Below are positions 40,684-48,920 of a stretch of 64,000 nt of DNA, piece after piece. Both the position numbers and the translations under genes were made by a program. How positions within the stretch are numbered: the first letter of the stretch is position 1; each line of letters opens with the position of its first letter. Origin of the DNA: Nonomuraea roseoviolacea subsp. carminata (GTDB taxonomy: Bacteria > Actinomycetota > Actinomycetes > Streptosporangiales > Streptosporangiaceae); NCBI RefSeq assembly GCF_024172185.1, contig NZ_JAMZEC010000001.1, positions 4,092,001 to 4,156,000 on the forward strand. Reading direction: 5' to 3'. The notes under the pieces were generated by a model. That model saw only the letters and a list, made by a program, of their open reading frames with translations, did not search any database and was not told the origin of the DNA.

Positions 40684-41930
40684 CCCGACTGCTGCGCGAC
40701 ACGCTGGAGGAGTGGGCCGGCGAGGCCCGGGTGCCGCACGACCTGGCCGACCGGGCGCTCGGCGTCCGGCGCCCGGCACGGACGCCGCGGGGGCGCGTCC
40801 GGCCGTGGGCGCTGGCCGCGGGCGCGCTCGCGCTGGCCGCGGGGGTGACCGTCGCTCTCGTCGTCCCGGGGACGGGCGGGGAGGACCGGGGAGCCACCGT
40901 ACGGCCCGCGACGGGGCTGACGCTCCCGGAGCGGCCGTCGCCCGCGCCGACGGACATCCGCACGTACACCGAGGGACGGCCGCCGCGCACGCTCATCGCG
41001 GCCGGGAACGTCGCGGTGTCCGCCTACTGGACCACCACCACGGAGAAGGCCTCGGCGAATCTTCAGCGACTCCGGCGGACGTGGTGGCTGTACGACCCCA
41101 GGAACGACGGCTACGAGAAGACCGACTGGGCCTGGGTGGACGTCGCCCCCGGGCTGCAGACCGCCGCCGCGATCTCGGGCGGTCTGCTGGGCAGACAGAT
41201 CGTGATCGTGGACATGGCGACGCGTAGGAACACGTCGGTCATCGGCCTGGAGCACGACGCCGGTTCGCTCGTCTGGTCGCCGGACGGCACCAAGCTGCTG
41301 GTGACCACCTACTCCGACTATCCCGACGTGTGGAAGGGGTCGCCGGACTCTCCCGACTGGCACACCGTCGGCGGAGGGCATCGCACCGGCTACTACCTCA
41401 TCGACGTCACCACGGGCGAGAAGGAGTACCACGAGCTGCCCGAGCTGGCCGACATGCTGAACGAGCCGGCGGGCAGCGGCCCCGGCAACGGCAACAACCG
41501 CCAGGACCTCGGCTGGAGCCTGGACGGCTCGCTGATCTGGGCGCCCACCGACACCAGGCCGGACCGCCTCTTCTACACCCTGGACGGCAAGCGCCACGAC
41601 CCGCCCGCCGACCGGTACATCCCCCACGCCGGCACGACAGCTCTGTCCCCCAACGGGAAGCTGGTCATCGGCCCTCGGCAGTCCGGCCTGCCCACGGAGA
41701 TCACGGACGCGCGGTCCGGAAAGGTCGCCGGCCGGCAGAAGGTGCTCCAGCTCCTCGCCTGGGCCGACGACGACAACGTGGTCGCGCTGGGCTGCGCCCG
41801 GGAGTGCGACGACGAGTTCGACGCCGGGCTCGTGCTCGTCAGCGTGGACGGGACCAGGACCACCCAGCTCGCCGCCACCGGCAAGAGCGAGGGCGAGGGC
41901 TCCTGGCGTTGGGTGCTCACTCCCCGCTGA
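40680..41930 (+). CDS. Membrane-anchored beta-propeller-like protein, sigma factor partner
   Basis: 416 residues. A cytoplasmic N-terminus of about 45 residues (MTRLLRDTLEEWAGEARVPH) is followed by one transmembrane helix (WALAAGALALAAGVTVALVV) and an external domain with WD40/TolB-like repeats (LVWSPDGTKLLVTTYSD, LGWSLDGSLIWAPT, TALSPNGKLVIGP). Proteins of this plan regularly follow SigE-family genes. A role as extracytoplasmic sensor or anti-sigma is inferred from coupling, not from a known motif. Confidence 0.8.
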   Translation: MTRLLRDTLEEWAGEARVPHDLADRALGVRRPARTPRGRVRPWALAAGALALAAGVTVALVVPGTGGEDRGATVRPATGLTLPERPSPAPTDIRTYTEGRPPRTLIAAGNVAVSAYWTTTTEKASANLQRLRRTWWLYDPRNDGYEKTDWAWVDVAPGLQTAAAISGGLLGRQIVIVDMATRRNTSVIGLEHDAGSLVWSPDGTKLLVTTYSDYPDVWKGSPDSPDWHTVGGGHRTGYYLIDVTTGEKEYHELPELADMLNEPAGSGPGNGNNRQDLGWSLDGSLIWAPTDTRPDRLFYTLDGKRHDPPADRYIPHAGTTALSPNGKLVIGPRQSGLPTEITDARSGKVAGRQKVLQLLAWADDDNVVALGCARECDDEFDAGLVLVSVDGTRTTQLAATGKSEGEGSWRWVLTPR

Positions 41931-42014
41931 CCTGCGCACACGTCTCGCCGAGGCTTGGACGCCGCGTTCTCGGGCACTCGGAAGGTCGTCTTCGGGCGAT
42001 TTGAGGAGGTTCCG

Positions 42015-42836
42015 GTGACCACGGTGGAGAACGCCGGGCGGCAGGCCCGCGCGATGGCGCGGCGGGCCGCCGACCATCCGATGCTCGACCGGCTGGCCAG
42101 GGTGGGCCTGGCCTGCCGGGGTGTGTTGTACGCGCTCATCGGGGTGCTGGCGGTGCAGATCGCTCTCGGCAGCGGGGGCAAGCAGGCCGACAAGGGCGGC
42201 GCGATGACCACGATCGCGAGCCTGCCGTTCGGCTCGGTGCTGCTGTGGATCATGGTCGTCGGCTTCGCCGGCCTGGCGCTCTGGCAGGCGTCCGAGGCGC
42301 TGTTCGGCGGGCTGAGGATCACCAAGGACCGCGTCGAGGCGGCGTTCCGCGCCGTCGTGTACGCGCTGATCGTCGGCTCCCTGCTGACCCTGCTGCTGTC
42401 CGGGAAGTCCGGCTCCGACGACAAGAAGTCGCAGGACGTGACCGGCAAGCTGCTCGACCTGCCCGGCGGGCAGTTCATCGTCGGCCTGATCGGGCTCGGC
42501 ATCATCGGGCTCGGCGTCTACTGGATCTACCAGGGGTGGAAGAAGAAGTTCCGCGAGGAGCTGGACCAGGGGCGCATGTCGTCCGGGGCGCGCAAGCTCA
42601 TGGACCGCCTCGGCACGGCCGGCTACCTGGCGCGCGGCGCCGTCGCCGTCCTCGCCGGCGTGTTCGTGGTGCAGGCGGCGATCACCTACGACCCGGACAA
42701 GGCGGGCGGCATCGACGCCACCCTGCGGGCCTTCGCCGACACCCCCGTCGGGCCGTGGCTGCTCGTGGTGGTGGCCCTCGGGCTGGTGCTGTTCGCCGGC
42801 TACTGCTTCGGCGAGTCGCGCTGGCGCCGTACCTGA
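42015..42836 (+). CDS. DUF1206 membrane protein
   Basis: 273 residues starting at GTG with GAGGAGGT before it. It has three paired-helix repeats, each about 75 residues: RVGLACRGVLYALIGVLAVQ, GLRITKDRVEAAFRAVVYAL and LGTAGYLARGAVAVLAGVFV, with six transmembrane segments. This fits DUF1206, a family of unknown function. It stands alone and is convergent with the decarboxylase gene. Confidence 0.87.
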   Translation: MTTVENAGRQARAMARRAADHPMLDRLARVGLACRGVLYALIGVLAVQIALGSGGKQADKGGAMTTIASLPFGSVLLWIMVVGFAGLALWQASEALFGGLRITKDRVEAAFRAVVYALIVGSLLTLLLSGKSGSDDKKSQDVTGKLLDLPGGQFIVGLIGLGIIGLGVYWIYQGWKKKFREELDQGRMSSGARKLMDRLGTAGYLARGAVAVLAGVFVVQAAITYDPDKAGGIDATLRAFADTPVGPWLLVVVALGLVLFAGYCFGESRWRRT

Positions 42837-42870
42837 CACCCGTCGGGTACGGATCCCGGCCGGGCCGGGG

Positions 42871-44295
42871 TCAGCCGTAGAGGACCGAGAGGAACCTGAC
42901 CAGCACGGCCTCCCGCTGAGCCGCCGGGAGGGCGTCGAGGACGGTGTTCACCACGGCCATCTCCGGCTGGCCCCGGCCCGGCCGCAGGTCCACGCCCACG
43001 GAGGCGGCCAGCTCGGCGAACGTCGGGTCGTCCAGCGCCTCCAGGTCGAGCCCGGCGACCAGCTCCACCAGCCCCTCGGGCAGCGTGACGGGCCCGCGCA
43101 GCCGGGCCGCCTCCGCCGACTCGGCGATCACCTTGAGCATCGCGTCCACCCCGGCCCGGGTCACCCCGGTCACGGTGACGTGCAGGTTGGCCGGGATCCC
43201 CGCGTACGAGAGCTGGGGCTGCAGGAACCAGCCGCGCGCCCGCGCCTCGTCGGCCAGCACGAACACGTCCAGCCCGGCGTCGGCGGCGGCGAAGGAGACC
43301 AGTGACGACTCCGGCTCGCCGAGCACCCGCAGCCCCGGGACGCGGGCGATGCCCTCGCGCAGCGCCGCCGCCGCCTCCAGCGTGGCGCGGCCCAGCTCCA
43401 GATAGCCCGCCCGGCCGAGCGCGCGCAGCGTGGCCCAGGCGCCGGCCAGCGGCCCGGCCGAGCGCGAGCTCTGCACGGTCGCGTTGATGACGGTGTAGCC
43501 GGGCCAGGCCGCCGAGGCGAAGTACGCCCGACGGCGCATCGCCGGGTCGGCGAACAGCACGACCGAGGCGCCCTTCGGGGCGTAGCCGAACTTGTGCAGG
43601 TCGCACGAGAGCGAGGTCACGCCCGGCACCGACAGGTCGAACGCCGGCACGCGCGCCCCGGCCTCGCGCAGCCACGGCAGCAGCCACCCGCCCACGCACG
43701 CGTCCACGTGGCAGGGGGCGCCCGCGGCGGCGGCCACCGCGGCGATCTCCCCGACCGGGTCGATCACCCCCTGCGGGTAGGAGGGCGCCGAGGCCACGAC
43801 GAGCACGGTGTCGGCCGTGATCGCCGCCTCGACGTCCGCCGCCCGCGCCCGGTACGTGGCCAGGTCCACCGGCGCCGGCCGCACGCGCACCCCCAGGTAG
43901 TGGGCCGCCTTGTGGAAGGCCGGATGGGCGGTGACCGGCACGACCATCTCCGGCCGCTCCCGGCCGGCCAGGTCACGGGCCGCCTTCACCGCCAGCATGA
44001 TCGACTCGGTGCCGCCGCTGGTGAAGATGCCGTGGCCGCCGCCGAGCAGGTCGGCCACCGCGCCGACGACCTGCCGCTCCATCTCCACCACGCTGGGGAA
44101 GGCGGTCGGGTCGAGGCTGTTGACCTCCAGCATCTCGACGTACGCGCGGGTCGCCGCCTCGTGGACCTCCGGGCGGCCGGTGTCGTAGACGTACGCGGTC
44201 ACCTGGCCGCCGCGTACGGGCAGGTCGTGCTCCTTGAGGCGGGCGACCTCGGCCAGCAGCTCCTCGGCCGTGCTCCCCGTGACGGGCAGGTTCAC
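42871..44295 (-). CDS. PLP-dependent decarboxylase / sphingosine-1-phosphate lyase-like enzyme
   Basis: 474 residues of the group II decarboxylase fold. Motifs: FTSGGTESIMLAVKAAR (phosphate-binding region), HPAFHKAAHYLG, CHVDACVGGW (the Asp that pairs with the PLP ring nitrogen) and SLSCDLHKFGYAPKGASV with the PLP-binding lysine. Substrates in the family include glutamate, tyrosine and long-chain base phosphates; overall similarity looks closest to S1P-lyase-like bacterial proteins. It is preceded on the same strand by a methyltransferase gene. Confidence 0.88.
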   Translation of the reverse strand: MNLPVTGSTAEELLAEVARLKEHDLPVRGGQVTAYVYDTGRPEVHEAATRAYVEMLEVNSLDPTAFPSVVEMERQVVGAVADLLGGGHGIFTSGGTESIMLAVKAARDLAGRERPEMVVPVTAHPAFHKAAHYLGVRVRPAPVDLATYRARAADVEAAITADTVLVVASAPSYPQGVIDPVGEIAAVAAAAGAPCHVDACVGGWLLPWLREAGARVPAFDLSVPGVTSLSCDLHKFGYAPKGASVVLFADPAMRRRAYFASAAWPGYTVINATVQSSRSAGPLAGAWATLRALGRAGYLELGRATLEAAAALREGIARVPGLRVLGEPESSLVSFAAADAGLDVFVLADEARARGWFLQPQLSYAGIPANLHVTVTGVTRAGVDAMLKVIAESAEAARLRGPVTLPEGLVELVAGLDLEALDDPTFAELAASVGVDLRPGRGQPEMAVVNTVLDALPAAQREAVLVRFLSVLYG

Positions 44296-44328
44296 GCGGC
44301 CGAATGTAGATCCCTTCGGACGGAACGG

Positions 44329-45438
44329 TCAATCGGCGGCGGGTACGGGCCGGGCCTGCGCGCGCGTGCGCAGCCGGTGAACCCGCCGGTCGCCGCCCCA
44401 GCGGGCGATCGCCTCCTGGTCGGCGAAGGCCAGCGCGCGCATCATGTTGCCGCCGTCGGCCGCCTCGATCGTGCGGCGCAGCCGCCGCCGCAGCGGCTCC
44501 GTCAGCCGGTCCGTGCCGGCCTCCACCGCGTCGCCGTAGTGGGGGGCATAGGAGACCCCGGCGAAGCCGGTACGGCTCAGCAGGGTGCGCAGCGTCTCGG
44601 CCGAGTAGAACATCAGGTGGTTCTTGGTGAAGCCGCTCCACGTCGGGCCGTACGCCTTGAGCAGCAGCGAGCGGGCGTTCACCGTCAGCACGAGCAGCAC
44701 GCCGCCCGGCGCCAGCAGCCGCCTGAACAGCGAGAAGTCCGACAACGGCCGCGGCAGGTGGGCGAGCACCGACCACAGCGTGATCACGTCGAAGCCGCCC
44801 TCCGCGATCTCCGGCACGTCCTCCGGCGCCCCGAAGTACGCCCGCGCCCGGGTCAGCCGCGCGTTGGCCTGCTCGACCGAGTCGGGCGACAGATCCACCC
44901 CGTAAGCCTCGAAGCCCCGCTGCTCGGCCAGCTCCAGGAACAGCCCCGCGCCGCAGCCGAAGTCGAGCAGCCGCCGGCCCCGCCCGTCGCTGAACACCGG
45001 CGCGAACGCGTCCATCGTCAGGCGGTAGCGGCGCTGCCGGTTGGCCGCGTAGTCGCCGGTCAGGAAGCCGCTGTAGCCGGTGGCGTACAGGTCGCCGAGG
45101 TGCTCGGGACGCACGTTCGGATTGCGGTACAGGAAGCCGCACGACGGGCAGCGGACGACCCGGTAGCTCCAGCCGTCGCCGTTGGCCGGCTCGAACAGCG
45201 GCTGCTGGCGTGACTGCCCGCACATCAGGCAGCTCACGAACTCCTCGATCGCGCCGAGCGGCGTGCGGGCCGCGTAGTCCGCGAGCGGCACCACCGGCGC
45301 GCGCCGCAGCCGCCAGCGCCACCGCGCCTCGCGCGCCAGCCGCTCGCCGGGACGCACGTAGACGCGCTGGGTCCAGTGGACACGGTCGTAGCGGGAACCG
45401 TAGACGATCCGGCTGATCAGCCGCCGCGCGGAAACCAT
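44329..45438 (-). CDS. Class I SAM-dependent methyltransferase with zinc ribbon
   Basis: 369 residues. A basic N-terminus is followed by a probable Cys4 zinc ribbon (CLMCGQ and CPSCGF, about residues 70-102). The methyltransferase domain has motif I LLDFGCGAGLFLELA, acidic motif II YGVDLSPDS, and FDVITLWSVLAHLPRP. This plan is shared by methyltransferases of sugar or secondary-metabolite pathways. The gene starts 33 bases before the decarboxylase, so the two may be an operon. The substrate is unknown. Confidence 0.88.
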   Translation of the reverse strand: MVSARRLISRIVYGSRYDRVHWTQRVYVRPGERLAREARWRWRLRRAPVVPLADYAARTPLGAIEEFVSCLMCGQSRQQPLFEPANGDGWSYRVVRCPSCGFLYRNPNVRPEHLGDLYATGYSGFLTGDYAANRQRRYRLTMDAFAPVFSDGRGRRLLDFGCGAGLFLELAEQRGFEAYGVDLSPDSVEQANARLTRARAYFGAPEDVPEIAEGGFDVITLWSVLAHLPRPLSDFSLFRRLLAPGGVLLVLTVNARSLLLKAYGPTWSGFTKNHLMFYSAETLRTLLSRTGFAGVSYAPHYGDAVEAGTDRLTEPLRRRLRRTIEAADGGNMMRALAFADQEAIARWGGDRRVHRLRTRAQARPVPAAD

Positions 45439-45510
45439 GGCAACACCTCGAAAAAGAGCGGAATGCCGGGGATTTGCCCTCGTCTCTGAGCGGCTACGCC
45501 CTTGCCCGGG

Positions 45511-46440
45511 TCAAGACGGGGTTCCCGATGCCCCTGCGTGAGGTGTGGTGACCAGGGGGGCGGCGGGGGCGGCGGTGCCGTGGGTGAGGCCGTGCGCCTC
45601 GGCCCAGGCGTCCAGCCCGCGGATCGCGGCGTGGTCGGGACCGCCCGCCGGGGCGCTCATGAGCACGATCGCCTGCTCGCCGTCGTCCGCGCAGGTGAGG
45701 ACCTGCCAGTCCACGCTGAACCGGCCCGCCACCGGGTGGTCGAGGCGGCTGCTGCCCGAGGTGCGCATGGTGACCAGGTGCTGGACCCACCAGGTGCGGA
45801 AGTCGGGGTCGCGTGCGGACAGCTCGCCCACGAGCTCCCGCAGCCGGGGCGCGTCGCACGCCACGCCGGCCGCCAGCCGCAGCGCCGACACGGCCTCCTG
45901 GGCGCGCTCGCGCCAGTCCACGAGCATGGAGCGGACGTGCGGGTCGAGGAACGTCATCCACACGTAGTTGCGGTGCCGGGGCTCCATCGCGGCCAGGTCG
46001 CCGAGCAGCGCGACGGCCAGCCGGTTCCAGGCGAGGACGTCGAAGTAGCGGCTCAGGACCAGGGCGGCGGTGTCGGTGAGGTTGGCCAGCAGGCGCTCCA
46101 CCTGCGGGCTGACCCGCGGGGCGGAGCCGCCGCGGCGCTCGGCCTCGTCGGGGTGCGCGAGCTGGATGAGGTGGCGCTGCTGGTCGTCGTTGAGCAGCAG
46201 GGCGCGGCCGATGGCGTGCAGCACCGGCCGGGAGGCGGTGCGGACGCGGCCCTGCTCAAGGCGCGTGTAGTAGTCGATGCTGATGCCGGCGAGCTGGGCC
46301 ACCTCTTCCCGGCGCAGACCGGGCACGCGTCGCGGGTAGCCGGTCTCCGGCAGGCCCACGTCCGCCGCGGTGATCAGGGAGCGCCGGGCGCTGAGGAAGT
46401 CGCCCAGCGGCCCTCTCGGGCTCGCGTCCGGTGGTCGCAT
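45511..46440 (-). CDS. XRE-family regulator with MmyB-like ligand-binding domain
   Basis: 309 residues. The N-terminal helix-turn-helix is RVPGLRREEVAQLAGISIDY, then YTRLEQGR. The rest fits the MmyB-like PAS-type domain: VLAWNRLAVALLGDLAAMEP, RNYVWMTFLDPHVR, FRTWWVQHLVT and LDHPVAGRFSVDWQVLT. Many relatives regulate a divergent oxidoreductase gene; here no such partner is adjacent. ATG at 46440 is preferred over GTG at 46443. Confidence 0.9.
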   Translation of the reverse strand: MRPPDASPRGPLGDFLSARRSLITAADVGLPETGYPRRVPGLRREEVAQLAGISIDYYTRLEQGRVRTASRPVLHAIGRALLLNDDQQRHLIQLAHPDEAERRGGSAPRVSPQVERLLANLTDTAALVLSRYFDVLAWNRLAVALLGDLAAMEPRHRNYVWMTFLDPHVRSMLVDWRERAQEAVSALRLAAGVACDAPRLRELVGELSARDPDFRTWWVQHLVTMRTSGSSRLDHPVAGRFSVDWQVLTCADDGEQAIVLMSAPAGGPDHAAIRGLDAWAEAHGLTHGTAAPAAPLVTTPHAGASGTPS

Positions 46441-46553
46441 CACCGGGATTATGGCATCTATACGGAGCTTTCACCGGGGAAAACCGTTCCTCGGAACGAC
46501 GCATCCTTCCAGGTCAGCGCGGTAACCGCCAAGCTTTGACGTGGAGGGGGGAG

Positions 46554-46600
46554 GGGGCCGGCCGCCGCTGACCGGGAGGGAATCCGCAGCGGCCGGCCCC
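46554..46600 (-). terminator. Strong hairpin terminator
   Basis: GGGGCCGGCCGC pairs with GCGGCCGGCCCC, with an extended stem and a 15-20-base loop. It lies 67 bases past the end of the sensor-domain gene on the minus strand. A possible plus-strand use has no gene to serve. Confidence 0.65.
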
Positions 46601-46666
46601 TTTCGTTGGGCCCTGTCCTGATTCGCGGCGTCCCACTGGCGCGGGCGGCTCAAAGGTGCGGGCGGC

Positions 46667-47350
46667 TCAGAGGTGCGCGGTGGCGCGGAACACCGGGCGG
46701 GCGGTGCCGTACGCGTCGAGGTCGTACGGGCTCTCCACGACCGGGCCGGCCAGCAGGAGCTGCGCGGGCGCCGCCTTGAGCAGCGCGGCCGCCCGCACGG
46801 CGGGCGCGAGCGTCAGCGCGAACAGCGCGCCCACGGCCGTGTTGAACAGCACGAACGCCGTCGTGCCGCTGCCCAGGCCGAGGAGCTGCGGCAGGCCGCC
46901 GTCCACGCCGGGGATCTTGGCGACGATCCAGCCGTACAGCGGGAACGCCAGCCCGGCGATCGCGACCGCCCACCACACGGTGGTGACGACGAACGCGGCC
47001 AGCGCGAACGGGAACGCCACGACGGCGTGCATCAGGTCCATCCACGCCCGGGGGCTCGTCAGCGGGTTCAGCGTCCGACGCCACCAGCCCGCGCCCGCCG
47101 GCGGCTCGGCGTACACCGGTCGTCCGACCGGGCGGCGCAGGACCTCGGCGAGCGACTCCCGCTCGCCGTCGGCGAAGTTGCGCGCGAGGGAGGCGGTGCC
47201 GGCCAGCACGGGAAGGCCGACGCCGGCGACCGCGCTGCCGGCCCCGGCCGCGACACCGGTCACGACCAGGCTGAAGGAGGCGAGCGCGGACGGCAGGCCC
47301 ATGAACGTGTAGCGGGTGTCGGTCGCGATGCGGTGCCAGAGGGTCGTCAT
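46667..47350 (-). CDS. Stand-alone 'sensor' domain membrane protein
   Basis: 227 residues. Two pairs of hydrophobic segments (LASFSLVVTGVAAGAGSAVA with GVGLPVLAGTASLARNFADG; MDLMHAVVAFPFALAAFVVT with AGLAFPLYGWIVAKIPG), a further segment ALFALTLAPAVRAAAL, and the conserved RRTLNPLTSPRAWMDLMH match the putative sensor domain that normally precedes a histidine kinase in actinomycetes. Here the protein ends after the domain, with no kinase or response regulator next to it. It may be a truncated sensor or a free-standing protein. Confidence 0.75.
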   Translation of the reverse strand: MTTLWHRIATDTRYTFMGLPSALASFSLVVTGVAAGAGSAVAGVGLPVLAGTASLARNFADGERESLAEVLRRPVGRPVYAEPPAGAGWWRRTLNPLTSPRAWMDLMHAVVAFPFALAAFVVTTVWWAVAIAGLAFPLYGWIVAKIPGVDGGLPQLLGLGSGTTAFVLFNTAVGALFALTLAPAVRAAALLKAAPAQLLLAGPVVESPYDLDAYGTARPVFRATAHL

Positions 47351-47450
47351 GCGGGAAACGCTACGGAACCGGACGGCGCCGGACGATGCCGCCGGCAGGT
47401 CAGCCGGGGGTAGGGAAAACCCTACCTCTGCTCGCGCGCAGGTCGCCAGG

Positions 47451-48026
47451 TCAGCGCATCGCCTGGCGGATGACGTCGCGGATGCGGTCGACCATCGCGA
47501 CGGGCGTGCCGACCAGGAGGTTCATGGTGGCCGACTCCACGCCCGGGTGCGGGTGGGTGGGGGCCAGCGCCTCGGCGGCCTTGACGCCGGCGGCCATCGC
47601 GCGGCGCTCGGCGGGCCCGGTCTCGGCGCGCAGCCGGACGAACTCGTAGCGCTCCTCGCTGCGCGCGTGCGCGGTGACGGCGGCGCGCAGTAGCGCGAGC
47701 CGCTCCAGGAAGTCGGGGGCGTCGGGGCCCGCCTCCTCCAGCCGCTGGAGGAGCTCCTTGGCCTGCCGCTCCTCGGCCAGCCGGTCGTCCACCACGGCGT
47801 CGCCGCCGTCGACGACCTTGCGGACGTACGGGTGGACGATCTCCTCCTCGGCCGTCTCGTGGACGGCCAGCAGGCGGACCAGGCGGGTGAAGGCGGGGCC
47901 GCGCTCCTCCGGGCCCGCCTGCTCGACCTCGTCGAACATGTCCCTGATCATCGCGTGCTGGGCGAGGAGGAGGTCGATGACGTCCTTCTCCTCCATCGTC
48001 TCCGGCCGGCGCGAGCTGTCGGTCAT
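47451..48026 (-). CDS. Hemerythrin-like HHE cation-binding protein
   Basis: 191 residues with GAGAGGAG before the ATG. Helical HHE motifs are visible: LLAQHAMIRDMFDEVE, LLAVHETAEEEIVHPYV and AVTAHARSEERYEFVR. These suggest a di-iron or similar metal site used in oxygen, NO or stress responses. Relatives are common in actinomycetes, often with a longer C-terminal tail as here. Confidence 0.88.
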   Translation of the reverse strand: MTDSSRRPETMEEKDVIDLLLAQHAMIRDMFDEVEQAGPEERGPAFTRLVRLLAVHETAEEEIVHPYVRKVVDGGDAVVDDRLAEERQAKELLQRLEEAGPDAPDFLERLALLRAAVTAHARSEERYEFVRLRAETGPAERRAMAAGVKAAEALAPTHPHPGVESATMNLLVGTPVAMVDRIRDVIRQAMR

Positions 48027-48091
48027 GTCGGGTCTCCTCTCGGCTACGCCGCCGCCTACCCGTGGGGCCGGGCGCCACGCGCGTCATGACC

Positions 48092-48106
48092 CGTGAAACT
48101 TTCACG
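48092..48106. promoter_or_regulatory. GAAAcTTTC-type palindrome
   Basis: CGTGAAACTTTCACG is a 7+1+7 palindrome. It matches the GAAA-n-TTTC operator type found before actinomycete xylanase and related genes (LacI-family sites). It is 66 bases upstream of the hemerythrin-like start and close to the CebR-type box. Confidence 0.55.
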
Positions 48107-48155
48107 TCGCGAGCCAGGTGAGACCGGAAGGAACGCCGCGCGAAGCCGCCTTTCG

Positions 48156-48203
48156 TTGACATCCGGCCGCCGGCTCGCACAATCCTGCTTGGGAGCGCTC
48201 CCA
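48156..48203 (+). promoter_or_regulatory. CebR-type operator just downstream of a sigma-70-like promoter
   Basis: TTGACA (48156-48161), 16 bases, CACAAT (48178-48183), then TGGGAGCGCTCCCA (48190-48203), which is the exact cellobiose-repressor (CebR/CelR) operator consensus. It covers the expected transcription start. The promoter points to the plus strand, where no gene is present. Confidence 0.75.
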
Positions 48204-48357
48204 TCGCGCTCCCCGAAATCCAGGAGGTGAGGCCGCCCCCGCAACCGTGTGACCGTTCCATGACACCATCCCGCCCGGATGGCAGGGACGCGGCCGGCCG
48301 TGAGACCTCCCCCTTCTCCGCCAGCCGCGTCCTTCACGTCGTGGCCGCGCCCCGCGC

Positions 48358-48894
48358 TCAGCGAGCCGCCTGCCGCCGCTCGAACCGCGCGCGGGCCGCC
48401 TCGATCACCCCCTCGTCCGCGAACTCCTCGAACGCCTCCCGGTGATAGCGCTCCGGGACGATCTCCCTGACCCGGTCCGGATAGCCCGGCCCCGGCTCGG
48501 GCACCCTGACCCATGGCGCGGCGCCCAGCCGTACCGCGATCGGGCCGGAGGCGCGGACCGACATGGCCCAGTTCGTCCCTGTGCCGGTGACCGCGCACAG
48601 GTGCCGGGCGTAGACCCACCGCACCTGCGAGACCGCGCGGGCGTCCGGCGGGTCGAAGCCGAACGGCTCCACCGCGCACACCACCCGCCCGGCGTCCGCG
48701 CCGAAGTCGTGGCCGTGCTCGTGGTGCTCGGCCGGTGTCGCCCGTTCGAGCAGGGCGGTCACCTGGTCGCCGAGGCTCCGCTCCAGGTCGTGCCGTCCCG
48801 CCTGCTGGACCGCCAGCACCACGCTCACCCCGGCCAGCAGGACGAGGGCCGCGGCGACCGCCGCCACGGCCCCCTTCCGCCGGGTCAGGGTCAC
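48358..48894 (-). CDS. Hypothetical membrane-anchored protein
   Basis: 178 residues from GTG with GGGGAGG before it. One N-terminal transmembrane helix (GAVAAVAAALVLLAGVSVVL) is followed by an external domain with two cysteines (VVCAVEPFGFDP, HLCAVTGTGTNW) and a basic C-terminus (ARARFERRQAAR). It starts 26 bases after the polysaccharide monooxygenase stop and is probably in the same operon. I do not recognise the family. Confidence 0.65.
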   Translation of the reverse strand: MTLTRRKGAVAAVAAALVLLAGVSVVLAVQQAGRHDLERSLGDQVTALLERATPAEHHEHGHDFGADAGRVVCAVEPFGFDPPDARAVSQVRWVYARHLCAVTGTGTNWAMSVRASGPIAVRLGAAPWVRVPEPGPGYPDRVREIVPERYHREAFEEFADEGVIEAARARFERRQAAR

Positions 48895-48920
48895 GCCGCC
48901 CTCCCCGGGCCGGGTGTCGC

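Larger units (their letters stand above)
48027..48357. other. Gene-free region with stacked carbohydrate-type regulatory sites
   Basis: 331 bases. It holds CGTGAAACTTTCACG (48092-48106), a plus-strand TTGACA-16-CACAAT promoter (48156-48183), an exact TGGGAGCGCTCCCA operator (48190-48203) and an AGGAGGT ribosome-like site (48222-48228). No credible plus-strand gene follows: the downstream sequence is antisense to the 48358 gene. Confidence 0.65.

Noticed and set aside
48227..48445. Plus-strand ORF after the CebR-type promoter
   Set aside because: It has no domain, begins inside the ribosome-like site and overlaps the 48358 gene antisense. Composition is shadow-like.
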